From Antitrichia curtipendula (lineage: Eukaryota; Streptophyta; Bryopsida; Hypnales; Leucodontaceae): a stretch of 64,000 bases of DNA. Positions 12,401 to 25,148 of this stretch are shown here, piece after piece; positions within the stretch are counted from its first letter, which is position 1, and each line of letters opens with the position of its first letter. A model generated the notes under the pieces. The model was not told the origin of the DNA and did no database searches. It saw only the letters and a program-made list of their open reading frames with translations. The position numbers and the translations under genes are program-made. Location: the NCBI GenBank assembly GCA_951230915.1, contig OX579635.1, positions 32,550,001 to 32,614,000 of the forward strand, read 5' to 3'.

Positions 12401-15400
12401 TTTGAAAATCAATCAAGGTCACCAATTTTTAGACAATATTAGGTTGATCCTTACTTTGAACTGACATAGTGTCAACACCCTTTTACACCCTTTGATGCAA
12501 TTGAAGGATAACTGTACTGTGAAAAATATAATTTTAGATGGGACATGGTGTGTGTGTTGACTTTGATTCAATGTGTTGTGTGTCCGCAGGTTCATGCTGC
12601 GTTTTTACAACTTGCTGAAGCGAATGTACTGCGTCCCTTCATGCGGGATGCGCTTGCTGAAGTGTCGAAAGCTTGTGTTTCACTGCAGGCTATGGATGCT
12701 GCACCAAGTAGTGCAGGTAAGAATTTTGAAACAGATAGAATGTCGTACTGTACTAGCAGCTTGGGCGTGTATGATTTATGTATCATGTTGTGATTATTAG
12801 ATGGTACCTCTCTAAAATTATATGTGGCACTAGAATAAATAAATATTATGCAAGTAAAGTAAATTTAAGTGAACAGCATGGAACTATATTTGGGCTTTGC
12901 CGAATTTCAGCCAATATTCATGATTATTCTAATAGGACTCTTGAACTCTTGCTCCCTAGTGTGTCACGTATGAAAAATAATAGTGTGGCGGATTTATTGA
13001 TCTCTTTATGATACTGTCTTTACCTTGTGTGCTTGGATGTCATTTTCATACATTAGTAATTTAAACCAATATTGCTTCCATTTCGAAGTATCATGTGACA
13101 TGTTGCCAATGGCTTGGTTTGCTATTAAATCTTACCTAGCACCTTGAATACTAATGACTTCATCATTGGATATCCAGAAATGACCGTCACATGATAGTGC
13201 TCCTATCCGTAGATGTTAAACTTTGAAGCAATGGTTGGTTGCAAGAAACACTTAATGATTTTGTGCCCAAGTGTTGTTTCAGGCTGCAGCATCAAGACAA
13301 TGTTTTTTGTTTTTTATTTTTTATTTTTTTTGTTTTTTGTTTTTTTGGTGGCAGTGCAAATGCTGTTGGCTTTGAGGACCGAAGTGACGAGGGTGTTTGT
13401 CCTTCGCATCTGCTCCCTGATGCACACAGCGACTTCGGAGCTCGTGACGGATGAAGATTGGGAGCCTGTTGCTGCAGTGCAACGTCTCTCCTCACCTTTC
13501 ACCATTTCCAGCTTACCACTGCGGTTCCAAGAGCTCATGGCGTCCACCTTGGATCACCTCACTGAGTAAGCTTCTCCCTCACAAGAAATTCAACCTTGAA
13601 AGGTCTCCAAGACCCATTCTAGCCACGTATTTTCGCTTGTTTCTATGAGTCTCTTGTTTTGATACTATCGTATCTGACTGCGCTAGTGTTGCATTGAAGT
13701 ATAACTTCTTGCAATAAATTGAAAGGAAGATTTGTATTTCAGTATGTAAGAAGGATTTCTTGGGACTTTGTATGGTGTTTATGCATTTAGTCCCCATGGG
13801 ACCTTCAAGGGTTAACTCTCTCCAGAAATTTTTGCAATTTTATCAAACAGTTAGTTACTCCTGTGAGTGTCTTTTCGTAATAAGGTTTTCAATAATGTGC
13901 TTCAAGATTAATGTGTTTCAAGAATTCTTAGACTCGATCATAAAGAGAATCTTCTCTGTTCTTCGCATGAGGTCATCTTATGTTCACAATGGTCATACAG
14001 AGGTCTTCCCTTGGTCCATATGACCAGTGACTTTAGGAAGACTTTCCCATGAATCCTGAGAAAATTTGTCTTTAATTTGATGCCCATAACAACACTTTAA
14101 TGAAAAAACTTTGTTTATGGAAGAAGACTTTGAAGTAGGTACAACCTAAGTATGAATTTTTCTACCTTTGTTTCCCTTTTGTTTGCATACTTCTCTCTTT
14201 GGTTTCTGTATACCCAGTTTTCATGCAGTCTTACTGTAGCTTTTCATGGGACCTTTGATTCAGGATGTTGGAGAGACTGAACAAAGATGCATCGCAGCTC
14301 CATGAGGATATGATACTACAGCTGCATCAAATGCAGGACACAGTTCGCTACACGTTCTTTGAATGTTTCTTAGCTCTCGCTGGTAAGTCTTGAAAAGGGA
14401 TATAAAAACTGAACATGCACTCATGCTTTTCCTCAAATGATCATAACATTCTTCAACGTTGTGTCATTTTCTATCCATGAAAAGAAGATAATCTAAGAAA
14501 AGTTTGCCACTGTTCCTCTCTTTATCCGTCATCGTGATTCCTTTTCACTGTAACTCTTTCTCAAACCCATGGTGGTCTCCCTTTTATGTCTTCCTAGTAT
14601 TGTCAGCTTGTCAATGTTCATTTCTCCTCTTCTATAATTGATCTTCTGCTTGAATATTCACCAACTAACAGTAACATAATATCATTGGAGTTATTTGAGG
14701 GAACACCTAACGATGCTAAATAATGTTACAATCATAGAACGGATTCTTCCTTCCACTTTTCATTAGCCCCAAATGCCCAGAAGCCGCATGGGGCTTTTCA
14801 AGTCACTAAAAACTCAAATCCAGTGCTTCACAATGACAATTCATATTACTTAAATCCGTATCAAGTTTTGTTCTCCATCTACTGGAGTTTTCCAATCACA
14901 TGAATAAAAGCACGTGGATGTGACGTGTGAAGAATGTAAATAGTTTTTTTCTATGCTTAAATCCATGCGTGTTCTTTGCAATTATGATGGATTTTATGCT
15001 CTAAGCGTGTCATATTCATGTTTTTCTGTGTGTGTTATTGCAAACTGTCACGCAGGTAATTTGGAGAAACTGGCCAATGAACTGGCTTATGCAACCATTG
15101 AAGAAGGGACGGAGACTGAGCAAGAGGGACATGAGTGGGAGGACGGATTTGTGGGTCTGGTAGCAGGAGTGGAAATCACAAGCACCCACCAGCGCTTACT
15201 CATGGTGCTCAGTAATGTGGGTTTCTGTCACTCCACTTCCTTTCCAGAGCAAACACGGAAATACGAACACGTGTGGACCTACGAAGGGTCCGTACTTCCA
15301 AACCTTGGACTCTGATCTCACACTTGGTTGTCATCTATGTGTTAATAAAAAGTTAATGCCCACTTTAGATCAAAGCAACAAGAAATCTTACACTTTGATC

Positions 15401-18400
15401 TGTGCAAAAAACTTTCTTCTACAGTTAGTTTACCTCATTTTGTTCAATGTTGGCTGTCCTCTAGCCCAAGTAACAAGAAGAACGAAGAGCATGAAGCATG
15501 TTTGAGATAACAAAGTTTTAAACTACCTCTTTGAGTTGGATTAGACTTTATCCAAGTATGTCAGGAATGGATTATTCTTTGTACTTATTATCTCACTTGT
15601 AAATGATTTTGGTTCACATTTTGTTTCATTTTGTTATCTCAAGCTTCTTTGATTTGTCTTGTGAAATCTGAGATCGGATGTGATGTGGCCTTTCTTACTT
15701 TGTGGTGGGTTTGTTATTTCATTGATTTGAGCAGTTCTGATACAACTAGTAAAGGAGGAAACATGGCCACTTATGAGGAAGTGTCAAACACTCTGTCTAA
15801 GCTAGAAAAGGAGGTCCTCAATCACTACAATGTTGCCAAGGTAAGTGCACACTTCAAGGGCAATAATAATTCCTGTCAAAATTTGAGGCTTTTTCAAGAA
15901 TTTGGAAGGTACTATTCCATCACTTTAAGCAATTACTCAGACATCGATGAGGGTGGTAGAAAAGAATTTTTGAGTAATTCGAAATTAGCTTGAGCACAAT
16001 TTTTTAGACATTTTGAGAATACTTTATGAATTTTCAAACTTGAAAACCTTAATCTACCTACATCTATCTGATTTGATGCAAAATAAAAATAACTCCCTAA
16101 TAGTTCCAAAGTCTCATCCTTTAGTATGAAATGTTTGAGAAATCCTCATGTCAAGGTGTCACATGATTGGAAGATTGAGTTGTCAAGTGTCCAATTGTAG
16201 AAATATAATATTTGTCGTGTAATAGAGTGACACAATACAGTTTGAGCTTTCCTTTGCCTATGTCTTGCTTCAGTGTGGCCTTAGTTTTTAATGATGTGTT
16301 AATGGTTTTACAAATTCAGGCTAGGGAAATTCAAAGGGCAACAGAAACTTATCTGTTGTACGATGGTAGTCAATGGTCTTCCACTCCTCAAGTGAAAGTA
16401 AGTTTTTGAACCGAGAGCTACGTGTGGAAGTTTGTATCTAAAATTTGGCATTCCCTATTTCAAGTGGTTTAAACATCCAAACCTTCTAATGTCCAAGGCA
16501 CTCAAAATGCGTGCAAGTGTGTAGAGTTCTATAACATTGTGAAATTCACTAACTTGTGCATGTAAAAGTTCCACTAAAAATGTATACTTGGAGCTACAAT
16601 AGACAAGAATGTGCTTTCAAAATGTATATTGTTTACAATATCTTGCATTTTCAACAATACAAATATCTTTTGGTATATTTTATTAATCTCCTTGAAGCTC
16701 CCTAAATTATTTATTTATCCACTTTCCTAAGGAGACATTTTTGACCAAATAGGCACTTTGAGATTAAGTAGGTCTATGTGCATTACTCCAAAATCTATCA
16801 AGTTTTATACATTTTTTGTTGTGTGAGAACACTTGCTGAAAGTGGAAAGTACATGGGCTCCATTGCTTCCAGGAGTTTCGGTATGCATTGATGGAGCTAA
16901 TGCATCCCTTGATCACCACTCATGCAGAGGTTAGTGGACTTCTACTTTGCCTAGCATGCACAATTTGCTACAATTGCTACAGTTCTATGATTCACTGCTT
17001 TTTATTAGTGATGATATCATCCACCCTCCATAAGTGGTATCAGTTGGAAGTAGATAAAAAAAGTACTTATATAGTATGAGCACAAGTTACCTAATTGACT
17101 AATTCACTTATGAGGAAGTTAAACTTTAAAAAGTCAACATTCAATATGAAGTGACTATTATTAGTACAAGCTTACAAGGAGATCATGAACCCATAATTTC
17201 TACTTATTGCGCATATGAAGGTCTAAATCATGAAGAGGAAAGGCAAACCTTTTCCCGGAGAACATTGTCCTTTACCGTGGAGTGTGCCGTGCAGGTGTTT
17301 GCAGGGGCAAAACCGTATTTGGAGAAGGCTATCAACTCTCTGGTGGAAGCAGTGATGGATTCACTGGTGTCTGTTTTCAACGATAACAAAAAGTCGGCGT
17401 TTCACAGATTTGATGTTAATGGATACATTCAGCTCATGTTTGAGGTTTGTAGCCCCTATAGTTTACTTCCTCTACTTGTTATTATGTAATCAACTAGTCA
17501 TTCTAAGCACTATAAGAAATTCATGTTTTTGGTGACAAATTTTAGGTGACATCCAATGTGACAACCCATGTTTCGGTGTCAACAATAACGTTATGTAATC
17601 AGCTGGTCATTCTAGACATATCTAGTGCCAAAATTACCGCGATGTATGTCCTATCTCAAATCATTCGGCTGAGTTTCTAATGCTCGAGATGCTATGTCGT
17701 TGCCCGGGTTGCTTGCCATGCCTGTCTGTAATTAATTAATTAGTTCTTTTGTGCAGCTGGAATACCTGCAAACGGTTTTGGAAGGCTACTTGACTGCGCA
17801 AGCGTATGACCTGGCTGCGACCTTCCGCGATTTACTCTTGGACAAGGTCCTTGAGACTGTGGCTGAAATGTCAGACCAACAGAACCATGGCCGAGGTTCG
17901 GGCCGAGGGGGAAATCAAGATGGATATGACTACGGAGGAATGACACCTGATGATTTACAAGTAAGTTAAGCCAAAACTCTTCCAGATGCCAACGAAATGG
18001 TAACGAAAATGAACTCCTTTCCACCTCAAAAATGATCACCGACTTCCATTCTCTGCATTTCTGCAGGGCCTCGCACGAGACCACATTCAAAGCTACTTAC
18101 CCATGGAGCTGAAGCGGACACGCTTGAACGTGTTGTGCTTCATGGAGGCTCTCGGGGAGCACCCTGCAGGGCAGCTTGGCGGACGCCGTGGATCCCAGAT
18201 GTTTCAAAGACAACGGACACATGGAAACAGTGCCTCGGGTCGCCGAAGCGGATCCTCCAGCTTGACTGACTCCGAAGCCGGGAAGCCGGGTGGGGGCTTA
18301 CCGCCTCCAAGTCCTTACTCCAATGTGGACTCTTCTAGGGTCCCAGATCGCCACCTGCGCGCGCGTCACGACCCCAGGCGACCCTCATTCAAGGCTAATT

Positions 18401-18435
18401 CTCACATTTATGTAGATAACGATGAGCTGAGATAG
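3492..18435 (+). CDS. SEC5: Exocyst complex component SEC5
   Basis: SEC5 is a subunit of the octameric exocyst that tethers secretory vesicles to the plasma membrane before SNARE fusion. I assembled 21 coding exons whose phases all match: 3492-4001, 4490-4620, 5566-5828, 6882-7076, 7743-7870, 8887-9045, 9346-9450, 9548-9622, 10097-10234, 10890-11087, 12047-12190, 12590-12716, 13355-13565, 14264-14382, 15056-15287, 15735-15840, 16320-16397, 16873-16929, 17295-17444, 17757-17960, 18067-18435. They total 3,699 nt, or 1,232 aa; flowering-plant SEC5 is about 1,090. Residues 10-25 hold the conserved plant acidic ELLQRALAEQ motif, and about 25-165 is Pro/Ser/acidic disorder. RRVRELRETR and DPLGLG follow. 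Exon 4 encodes EKLIYYSDKFDPQFF and NFDCFISCKNTID; exons 5-7 encode RIRSVQGMLQRFRTLFNLP and VLEEVDKIVKEF; exon 15 has HQRLLMVLSNVGFC; exon 19 has VFAGAKPYLEKA. Start: the ATG at 3492 gives the plant N-terminus; an in-frame upstream Met at 3459 falls in the putative UTR intron. The donors of exon 1 (GTCGGC) and exon 15 (GTCCGT) are weak, so those ends may shift a little. The C-terminal tail is longer than usual and unlike the family. Confidence 0.93.
4780..4930. repeat. Interspersed repeat, copy in SEC5 intron 2
   Basis: About 150 bases containing TTTAATCTTACCACTTGGG, CAGTTTGAATGTGTGACAA-like and GTGGCAAGTGTGCAA motifs resemble 11530-11690 (intron 10) and, in part, 9135-9180 (intron 6). It is an old, unnamed dispersed repeat. 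Confidence 0.6.
9110..9185. repeat. Partial copy of the intron repeat, SEC5 intron 6
   Basis: ATTGTGGCAAGTGTGCAGG followed by ATTCTAGAATG matches the 3' half of the repeat in introns 2 and 10. Confidence 0.5.
11530..11690. repeat. Intron repeat copy, SEC5 intron 10
   Basis: It holds TTTTAATCTTGTCACTTGGG, CAGTTTGAATGTGCGACAAG and GTAGCAAGAGTGCAAGATTT in the same order and spacing as the copy at 4780-4930. Confidence 0.6.
14740..15000. repeat. About 255-bp interspersed repeat in SEC5 intron 14
   Basis: The segment from TTCTTCCTTCCACTTTTCAT to ATGATGGATTTTATGCTCTA is about 85% identical by eye to 20635-20895 downstream of the gene. It ends about 55 bases before the exon 15 acceptor. I see no coding capacity or terminal repeats. 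Confidence 0.75.
17506..17600. mobile_element. Probable terminus of a CACTA-type MITE in SEC5 intron 19
   Basis: CACTATAAGAAATTCATG, then ...TTTTAGGTGACATC, resembles the left end of the complete palindromic MITE at 54134 (CACTATAAGAAACCCGCG ... TTTTAGGTG). No matching right terminus was found, so this is a fragment. Confidence 0.45.
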
Positions 18436-21400
18436 TTAGAGGCCTCGATTTGTTTCACAGGTGGGGAAGAAGAGGGAGAGGTTGAGAAATAGGGTCCCAG
18501 GAAGTTATTCTCAATTCAGTTTTCATAGAGTTGTGTAACATAGAGCTGTGGAAGCCCAAGTGGCTTTGTGAACCTTTAAATCCATGGGCGGCACATGCTT
18601 ACTATTTGGATTGTTTGTATGGCACAACGGTGCAAAGTGATTCTTGGAATTCTTGCGCTATCTCGTCCTTTTTTGCTAGGAGTCGGAAAGAGTAGTAAGA
18701 GGGAGTGTGCATTTTCATGTTGAGACGCAGCTTTGACTTTTTGTTTGTTTGTCGTTGCTCAGCATCTTCGCTTGAGCTAAGTGGTTGTGAGGGCTGCAAT
18801 TGGGCCGGTAGGCGGAATCAGGCGAACTGAAGACGGAGTTGCACGAAAGAATTTGTCTTGAGAAGAACGTGGAAAACCTTCTTGCACTTGGCATTTCAAG
18901 CTCAAAGGTTGAGACCTCATTACGTAGTGTTGTGCAAAGGTGCTAGTTTTGTGAATATAGATCAATAGAATGAAATTGACGGTCAATGCGAGTGGTGAAG
19001 GGTGGAACGGGTAGGTTCAGTATCTGATTGCAAAAGGAAATGTAACCTGTCTTTTGAGGCAGAGGTTGCAGGTGACCCAATTTTAATATTTTTTTTTTAA
19101 TTCCCAAAACCTCCCCCAACCCTAATCCTAACCACCACCATCCTTATTTGTAATTTCATATTGGTATGGGATATGCAATTGATACAGGAAATTGTCATAT
19201 TGCCATATTTGTATTCGTATCATGTATTAATATATGTCTTCTATATTTGTAATCCATATCCATACCTATTTTGTACTTGTATTCATTCCATATTTGTACC
19301 CATATTCCAAATTATAAACCCCTAGTTTGTAACTGCAGTATTCAATGGCTGCAATGAATTGAATCAATGGTGTATCTGTTATTTTCAACATTTGATCTGA
19401 TGGCAAAGAAAAGGGTCAATTTTTTTCCAAATTTTAATTTGATGGCGGGAGGAACCTCAAGGCTAGACACATCTTTTCATCATATAGTTTAACCTTTTCT
19501 AAATGTAAAGAAGGGCACCTGGATCATTGATTGCTTTTAGCCATATTATTTACATTCATTCAATTTTCATCCAAATGTTCACAATAATTAGATTGCATTT
19601 ATCCAACGTACATTCATCCAATTTAGAGTTAGGGGTTTGGCACTTTTCAAACTCTCCTAATTGAATCAACTTGTGTAAAGACATTTGTCCTAATAATGAA
19701 AGTGACATTAATCTACCAAGGTCACACTATTTGGAATTAGTGCAAGTTGAAAATTTACTGTATTGTGCTAATTTTCAAAAAAATATTTATAGTGATACTA
19801 ATTTTGTAGCCTCACTAATAGAACATTTCAACTTGTTGCAAATAATTTCACTGTGTACTTGTAGAAATAGTTCCTATTGAACAAAAAGTTCGCTCATCAT
19901 ACTACGTACCAAAATAAAAGTTCTCACATGCATAATTACTAAAACGCCTAAAACGCTATGAAGTTGAAGGCTATGGGGTCTTTCCATCACATGATTTTAA
20001 GTCCCTCAACTAATTGATGACAAGATCCTTTGAGATTCTTTTGTTGGCTCCTAAAGAATAGTCATACAATAATTGTAGCATGCACCTTCCTAAACTATTT
20101 TCCCAAAGTAAGTACTTCCTAATTGTTCGGAAGCATTTAGAGACTTAATCGATTAGTTTAAAAGCCTCCAACAAAAAAAATAGTCCTATGCTATCTATCT
20201 CTTTTCATAAGATTGCGATATATGCACCATCCGAGAGTAAAGCCAATCTCACCAGTAATTACAATGAAAAACATTATGGAGTATCGAAATCCTCACAAGC
20301 ACAGCTATCTAAGCAATGCCATCGTATCTTGGCTTTTGACGCGATAGTCAATGTGCAATGAATGCAAAGGAGAGAACCTAATTAAATGCAAGAAAGTGTG
20401 CTAACCTAGAGATAAAATACAACTTGACTACTAAGACAAGCTAATACTAACACACTCTTGTCCACCTCTTGAGTGGTGCCGCAAACAATCTACATGCAAG
20501 AAACTCAAATCAATACCCAATCAATCAAGAAAGGTTGAATTGAGTTAGAAGAAGAACCTTCTAACAACAAAGACTCTTGTTGAGTGTTATTGCTAATCAT
20601 TCCTACAACAACATGCTATCGTTCAAAAGTTGCTTCAAGAAATTCTTCCTTCCAATTTTTCATTAGTCCCAAATGCCCAGAAGCCGAATGGGCTTTTCAA
20701 CTCACTAAATTCAAATTTAGTGCTTCACAATGACAAATCCATATTACTTAAACCCATATCAAATTTTGTTATCCATCTATTGGAGTTTTCCAATCACACA
20801 AATAAAAAAAAGTGGATGTGACCATGTAGAGTATTTTTTTGTACTTAAAATCTATGTGTGTTCCTTTCCAATTAGGATGGATTTTCCGTTTTAAGCTCAA
20901 AGAGTGTACTATATAGGATGTTCTATGATCACGTGTGTTTAAGCCCCTATTATAGGGGGGCTATGTAGGTGGATTTTGTGAATTTACACAGGGCTATTGT
21001 AGACTACTTAAATAATGTCTAATTAGCTTCCTAGTGTGAAAAGAGTCTAATTAGCAATCTATTTACATTAGGGTGTGTCTAATTGGATAAATTGTCACAT
21101 TAAATTTTAAAAGACAATTAGATAATGACCGGTTTAAAACTAATAGATATGAGAAGAGGCAAATTGAGTGGTAGCTCTTTAATTTGAACATGTGTCTCTT
21201 TTAATTGGGCATAAAGGCAAGTGGTAGCATTCTTTTAAAACTTCCAATTGGAGCACAAATTTTTCTTATGTATAAAATTTGAGCATTTGGAAACTCATTC
21301 ATCTCTTTGCAATAAATATTGTTTTATTTTCAATTTGGCTTGGACTGTAAGAAACTGAGAATCTATGCTTGTAATAGTGATTCCTGTTACAAAGTCCTTC

Positions 21401-21561
21401 ATAACAGCTAGATTCTATCACACCCTTGGGATTGTTGTTTGGATAGTTAGGATTGAGCAACTACTTTGTTTCTCTATTAAAGCTTGCCACGGGAGGGGGG
21501 TTTATCCCTCACGCGTCATTTTGCAATATAGGTTCTGAAGTTTTGATTGTAATTTGCATGA
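18436..21561. other. SEC5 3' flank and intergenic DNA
   Basis: The first 500-600 bases probably hold the SEC5 3'UTR. I could not fix a poly(A) site. The rest is AT-rich with no ORF over about 70 codons and no recognised domain. It contains one interspersed repeat (20635-20895). Confidence 0.5.
20635..20895. repeat. Second copy of the SEC5 intron 14 repeat
   Basis: It has the same order of motifs as 14740-15000 (CCCAAATGCCCAGAAGCCG, GGAGTTTTCCAATCACA, GTGGATGTGAC) on the same strand, with scattered substitutions and small indels. It lies 2.2 kb beyond the SEC5 stop codon. Confidence 0.75.
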
Positions 21562-21714
21562 CCTCATAGCAGGGTTGTTATACTGGACAGACGTCCGGTT
21601 CGCCCGTCCGATAGAAGTCTCGCCCGTCCGATGTGGTCAACACTGAGTTGACTTTCTTTAATTAAAAAAAATAGGTGATGTGGCTGCCAAGTAGGATCCA
21701 GGGCGTGGACGTCA

Positions 21715-21980
21715 CCGGTAGGGGCGCGGACTTTAGTCAGGACGTGGACGTAATTTAGTCAGGGCGCGGACGAATGTCAGGGCGCGGACGAGAGTGTGTC
21801 GGGGCGCGGACGGAAGTCAGGGCGTGGACGGAATTGTGTCGGGGCGTGGACGACTGTCAGGGTGCGGACGGAATTGTGTCAGGGCGTGGACGACTGTCAG
21901 GGCGCGGACGGAATTGTGTCGGGGCGCGGACGACTGTTAGGGCGGGGACGAGAGAGGGTCGGGGCGCGGACGGTAAGTTT
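21715..21980. repeat. Left subterminal GC-rich repeats of the giant hAT
   Basis: About twelve degenerate copies of GTCRGGGCGYGGACG are spaced 20-26 bases apart and separated by GAATTGT, ACT or similar spacers. The same motif, often as its complement CGTCCGCGCCCTGAC, recurs at 26374-26450, 31920-32030, 34690-34920, 39570-39690, 56680-56890, 58585-58675 and 58985-59065. These are other ends or promoter-like spots of the same element family. Confidence 0.85.
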
Positions 21981-22044
21981 AAGGGTTTAAAGTTATGTCC
22001 AAATAAGCTCAAAACAAGGGAGAGGGGTTTGAAGCCAAAAAAAA

Positions 22045-23085
22045 TTTGCAAAATTTTGAATATTTTTTTTTGGTTTCTTTTGTCACAGATTATATTTTTG
22101 TCTATCTAGGAAGCTTTGATTCATTCCATTTGGATTTGTTATGAGAAAGTCATAGACAATCTTATTTTTCGGGCACTTAGAGCATCTTCCTGGAAAAAAT
22201 AGCTTGTAGGATTCATTTTTGAATGCAATTTTTACAATATAAAAAAAAAAGATCCTTCTAGTTTAGATTTTTTGCTAGAACAATCTCACCATTGGGATTA
22301 ATACATTTTAATTCCATATAAAAGATATTAATATTTTAGATTTTCCTACTATCTCATACCTACTTCTACTTAACAATTTCTTTAATAATGAAAATTAAAT
22401 TTCTTTTAATTTTCTTTTTTTTGGCTAGACTCTCACGTCTCAACTCAATTCTCCATTGTAAAGATTTAAATGTAGTTAAATTTTAATTAGAAAAAAATGT
22501 TTTGAAAATCTCTAAGATGATGAACAAACAATAATAATTATAAAATTATTTTTAGATTTTTTTAAAATAAATTTTGAAGATACAACTTCGAAAATTCACC
22601 AAAAATACAATCTAATTCGTTTTTTTACTGCCAACAAGATCCAACAAAAATGAAGATCATTTCCTAAATCAAAACAAAGCATATATTTAAAAACAAAAAC
22701 ATGTATTTATTCTCCTACAATCTATGTTTGAGAAAATAAATACTCCAATCATGAAGGTATACTTTCAAGTTCATCTAAAATAATACCTCAAAACTTTGTA
22801 GTGCAAAAATATAAAGTTTAAAATGTTCAAAGTCAAAAAATGTACTCCCACAATGTGTTGAAATTTAATTTTTTTCATTTAAAATGCAGATTTCTGGCAA
22901 TTTGTGTGGTCCAAAATTTTAAAATCTTTTACACACACTCTCATAGTAGTCACTAGTCAGGTGTAGGATCCTACGGTCAGATGTGGGCCCAAAAACAATT
23001 TATATCTTTTTGTACTCTTGGCTAAAGAAATGGCAGTTTGGAGTGATTTTTGGTAGAAAATAGGCCTTGGTCCTTTAGGGGTTAA
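22045..23085. mobile_element. 5'-truncated copy of the TTAA-flanked family
   Basis: The right end, CCTTTAGGGG followed by TTAA (23082-23085), and the interior (GGAAGCTTTGATTCATTCCA, CTTATTTTTCGGGCA) match the complete copies at 33397-34319 and 23256-24178. The left terminus is missing; homology starts near 22050, just beyond the subterminal repeats. Confidence 0.7.
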
Positions 23086-23251
23086 ATTGGAGTCAAATTG
23101 AACTAATTTATTTATTTTTGAATGAAAGGAGGCCCTTGTACAACCAAACCATACTTTTTTCCATTAATTTCTTGTAAATTTAAAAGTAAAGGAAGAGGAA
23201 CCTTGTTCTGTGGACCCGTATTTTTTTCACATGCATTTAATTCATTCTCCA

Positions 23252-24182
23252 TTAACCCCTAAAGGACCATCATGCGTTTTTTTGGCAACGTAGAAATTTT
23301 GGGCAGGTACGTGTGACTAGAGATTTCCATATTTTGGGCTGAAATTTTTATAGGTGGGGACAAGGAATATCTTTCATATGCACCAAATTTCATGACATTT
23401 TCAAATACGAGTCAAAAGTTATGGCCTAATATGTTACTTTTTTTCGTAACCGGGCAGTTTGGGCAGATCAGAAAAAATCACTTTTTTCAAAAATAAAAAT
23501 TTGAAATTGGTTTATTAGATTTATATATATGTGGAAAGCTTTGAATAATTGCATTTCAATCAATGAGTCAAACGTTACAAGGATTTTTAGTTTGCGGGCA
23601 GTTATGGATTGTCTACTCTAAAATAAACTTTGAAGTCGTTTATTTCACTCAATTTTAAATATTTTTCAAAAAAGGTAAAATCATAGGATGTAGATTGTTT
23701 ATTACAACATTGCAACCATTGGGATTGGCATTTTTCAATTCCATAATTAACTTCTTAACAATTTAGTGTTTTGAATCAATCTCTACTTCTTTGTACAACC
23801 TTTTTTTTTCCTATATGTTGTACAATTCCAAATAATCTGAAAATTTTCAAGCATGTAGCCAACTTGCTTTGAAAAATGATTCCAAAGAAGCAAAACCATT
23901 TTAGAATTTCTTTTATAATAATCTGACCTTGTGAAGTGCAGCTGCCCGGTTTCTTGGAGGGCCAGAAAAATGACTTTTGCCACTTCAAACGTTAATATCT
24001 TCTAATCTATACAATTAAAGTTTCTGAAATTTTTTCCGCACATTCCCAAACCAGATTACTACAAGATCCTATGGTTATATGTGTCCAAAAATGATATTTT
24101 TCAAAAATTTGGTACTTCTGCTAAAAATGGCAGTTTTGGAGCATTTTTGGTGAGAACATAGTCAAAGAACTTTAGGGGTTAA
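23252..24182. mobile_element. TTAA-flanked element (piggyBac-like MITE), 923 bp
   Basis: The element is 23256-24178, between TTAA at 23252-23255 and TTAA at 24179-24182. It starts CCCCTAAAGG and ends CTTTAGGGG. TTAA duplication with CCC-starting termini is the hallmark of the piggyBac superfamily. There is no transposase ORF, so it is non-autonomous. The interior has repeated modules with GGGCAGTT and AAAGCTTTGA...CATTTC. Confidence 0.75.
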
Positions 24183-25148
24183 GAAGTAATAAAGGGCCCT
24201 CGTTCAATTGAACCATATTTTTTGGCATTGTACACATAAAAATAATAATGCCTTCCGAATTTATAAGCAATAACTTCCAAGAAGAGGGGGCCTTTATATT
24301 TTTTGAACCAATTTTTTTAAAATTGAACCCAAATTCAAGTATTTTTTTGGGAATGAAAGGGGGCCCTTATTCAATCAAATCATATTTTTTCCCGTTGTGA
24401 ATTTCAAAGTAAAGGAAGAGGGGCCCTTATTGGCTTGCTCACTGCTTCACCCAGACCCGTTTTCTGTCAGGACCTTCGTGAATTAAAATAGTTTGGAATT
24501 CACTTCATAAAGAATCCATACTCTCCGAATCAATTACTAGAATAGAATACAAATTATACAATGTTCTAATATACCAGCCAGATGTATTGTTTAGAACACA
24601 TTGAAATCCTCCGTTCACACAATGACGCAAAATCTTTACATTTCTTAGGATCAACTCTTCTTTTGTAATTACAATATGATTTCTTTCCAATTCATTTTCA
24701 TATTCAAGAGTATTATTTATTTCAAAGTCATTTCTTCCTGCACCCTACGGTCTACGGTCAGTGGTTCTTTCAAATTTTAAGGTGCCCACAACATTTACCA
24801 TATGTCCATGTTCTTTTGCATTCAAAGTTGTTTGCTTACTCAACATTCATAAATTCACAAAAGTCATACAATTGTCATGATGGAAGAAAGACCAAATTCT
24901 GTATTACAACATTTTTAACATACGTCTTTATATATGAAATGTATAGCAACCGCGAAATACACTTGCTTGATGCTCTTCTAAGCACAAAAGTGTGGTCTTC
25001 CTATAAAACTGCCACATATTAAACCTTAAAAAGTTCAAATAATATTATGTGTACGATAACAACACTCAGGCATAGTCCAACAGTGAGGTGCCTTCCTCAA
25101 AGTGTCTAGAACGTCAGGTACAGACGCCCTCTCGCCTACATCTGCTTT
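24183..25148. other. AT-rich spacer inside the giant hAT
   Basis: No gene was recognised. The first 250 bases repeat short motifs such as GGGGGCCC(C/T)T and GAATGAAAGG. The remainder is featureless AT-rich DNA up to the end of the kinase-like gene. Confidence 0.4.

Noticed and set aside
21774..22109. 111-aa ORF rich in GRGR
   Set aside because: Lies in the subterminal minisatellite of the hAT; several overlapping frames are open for the same reason.
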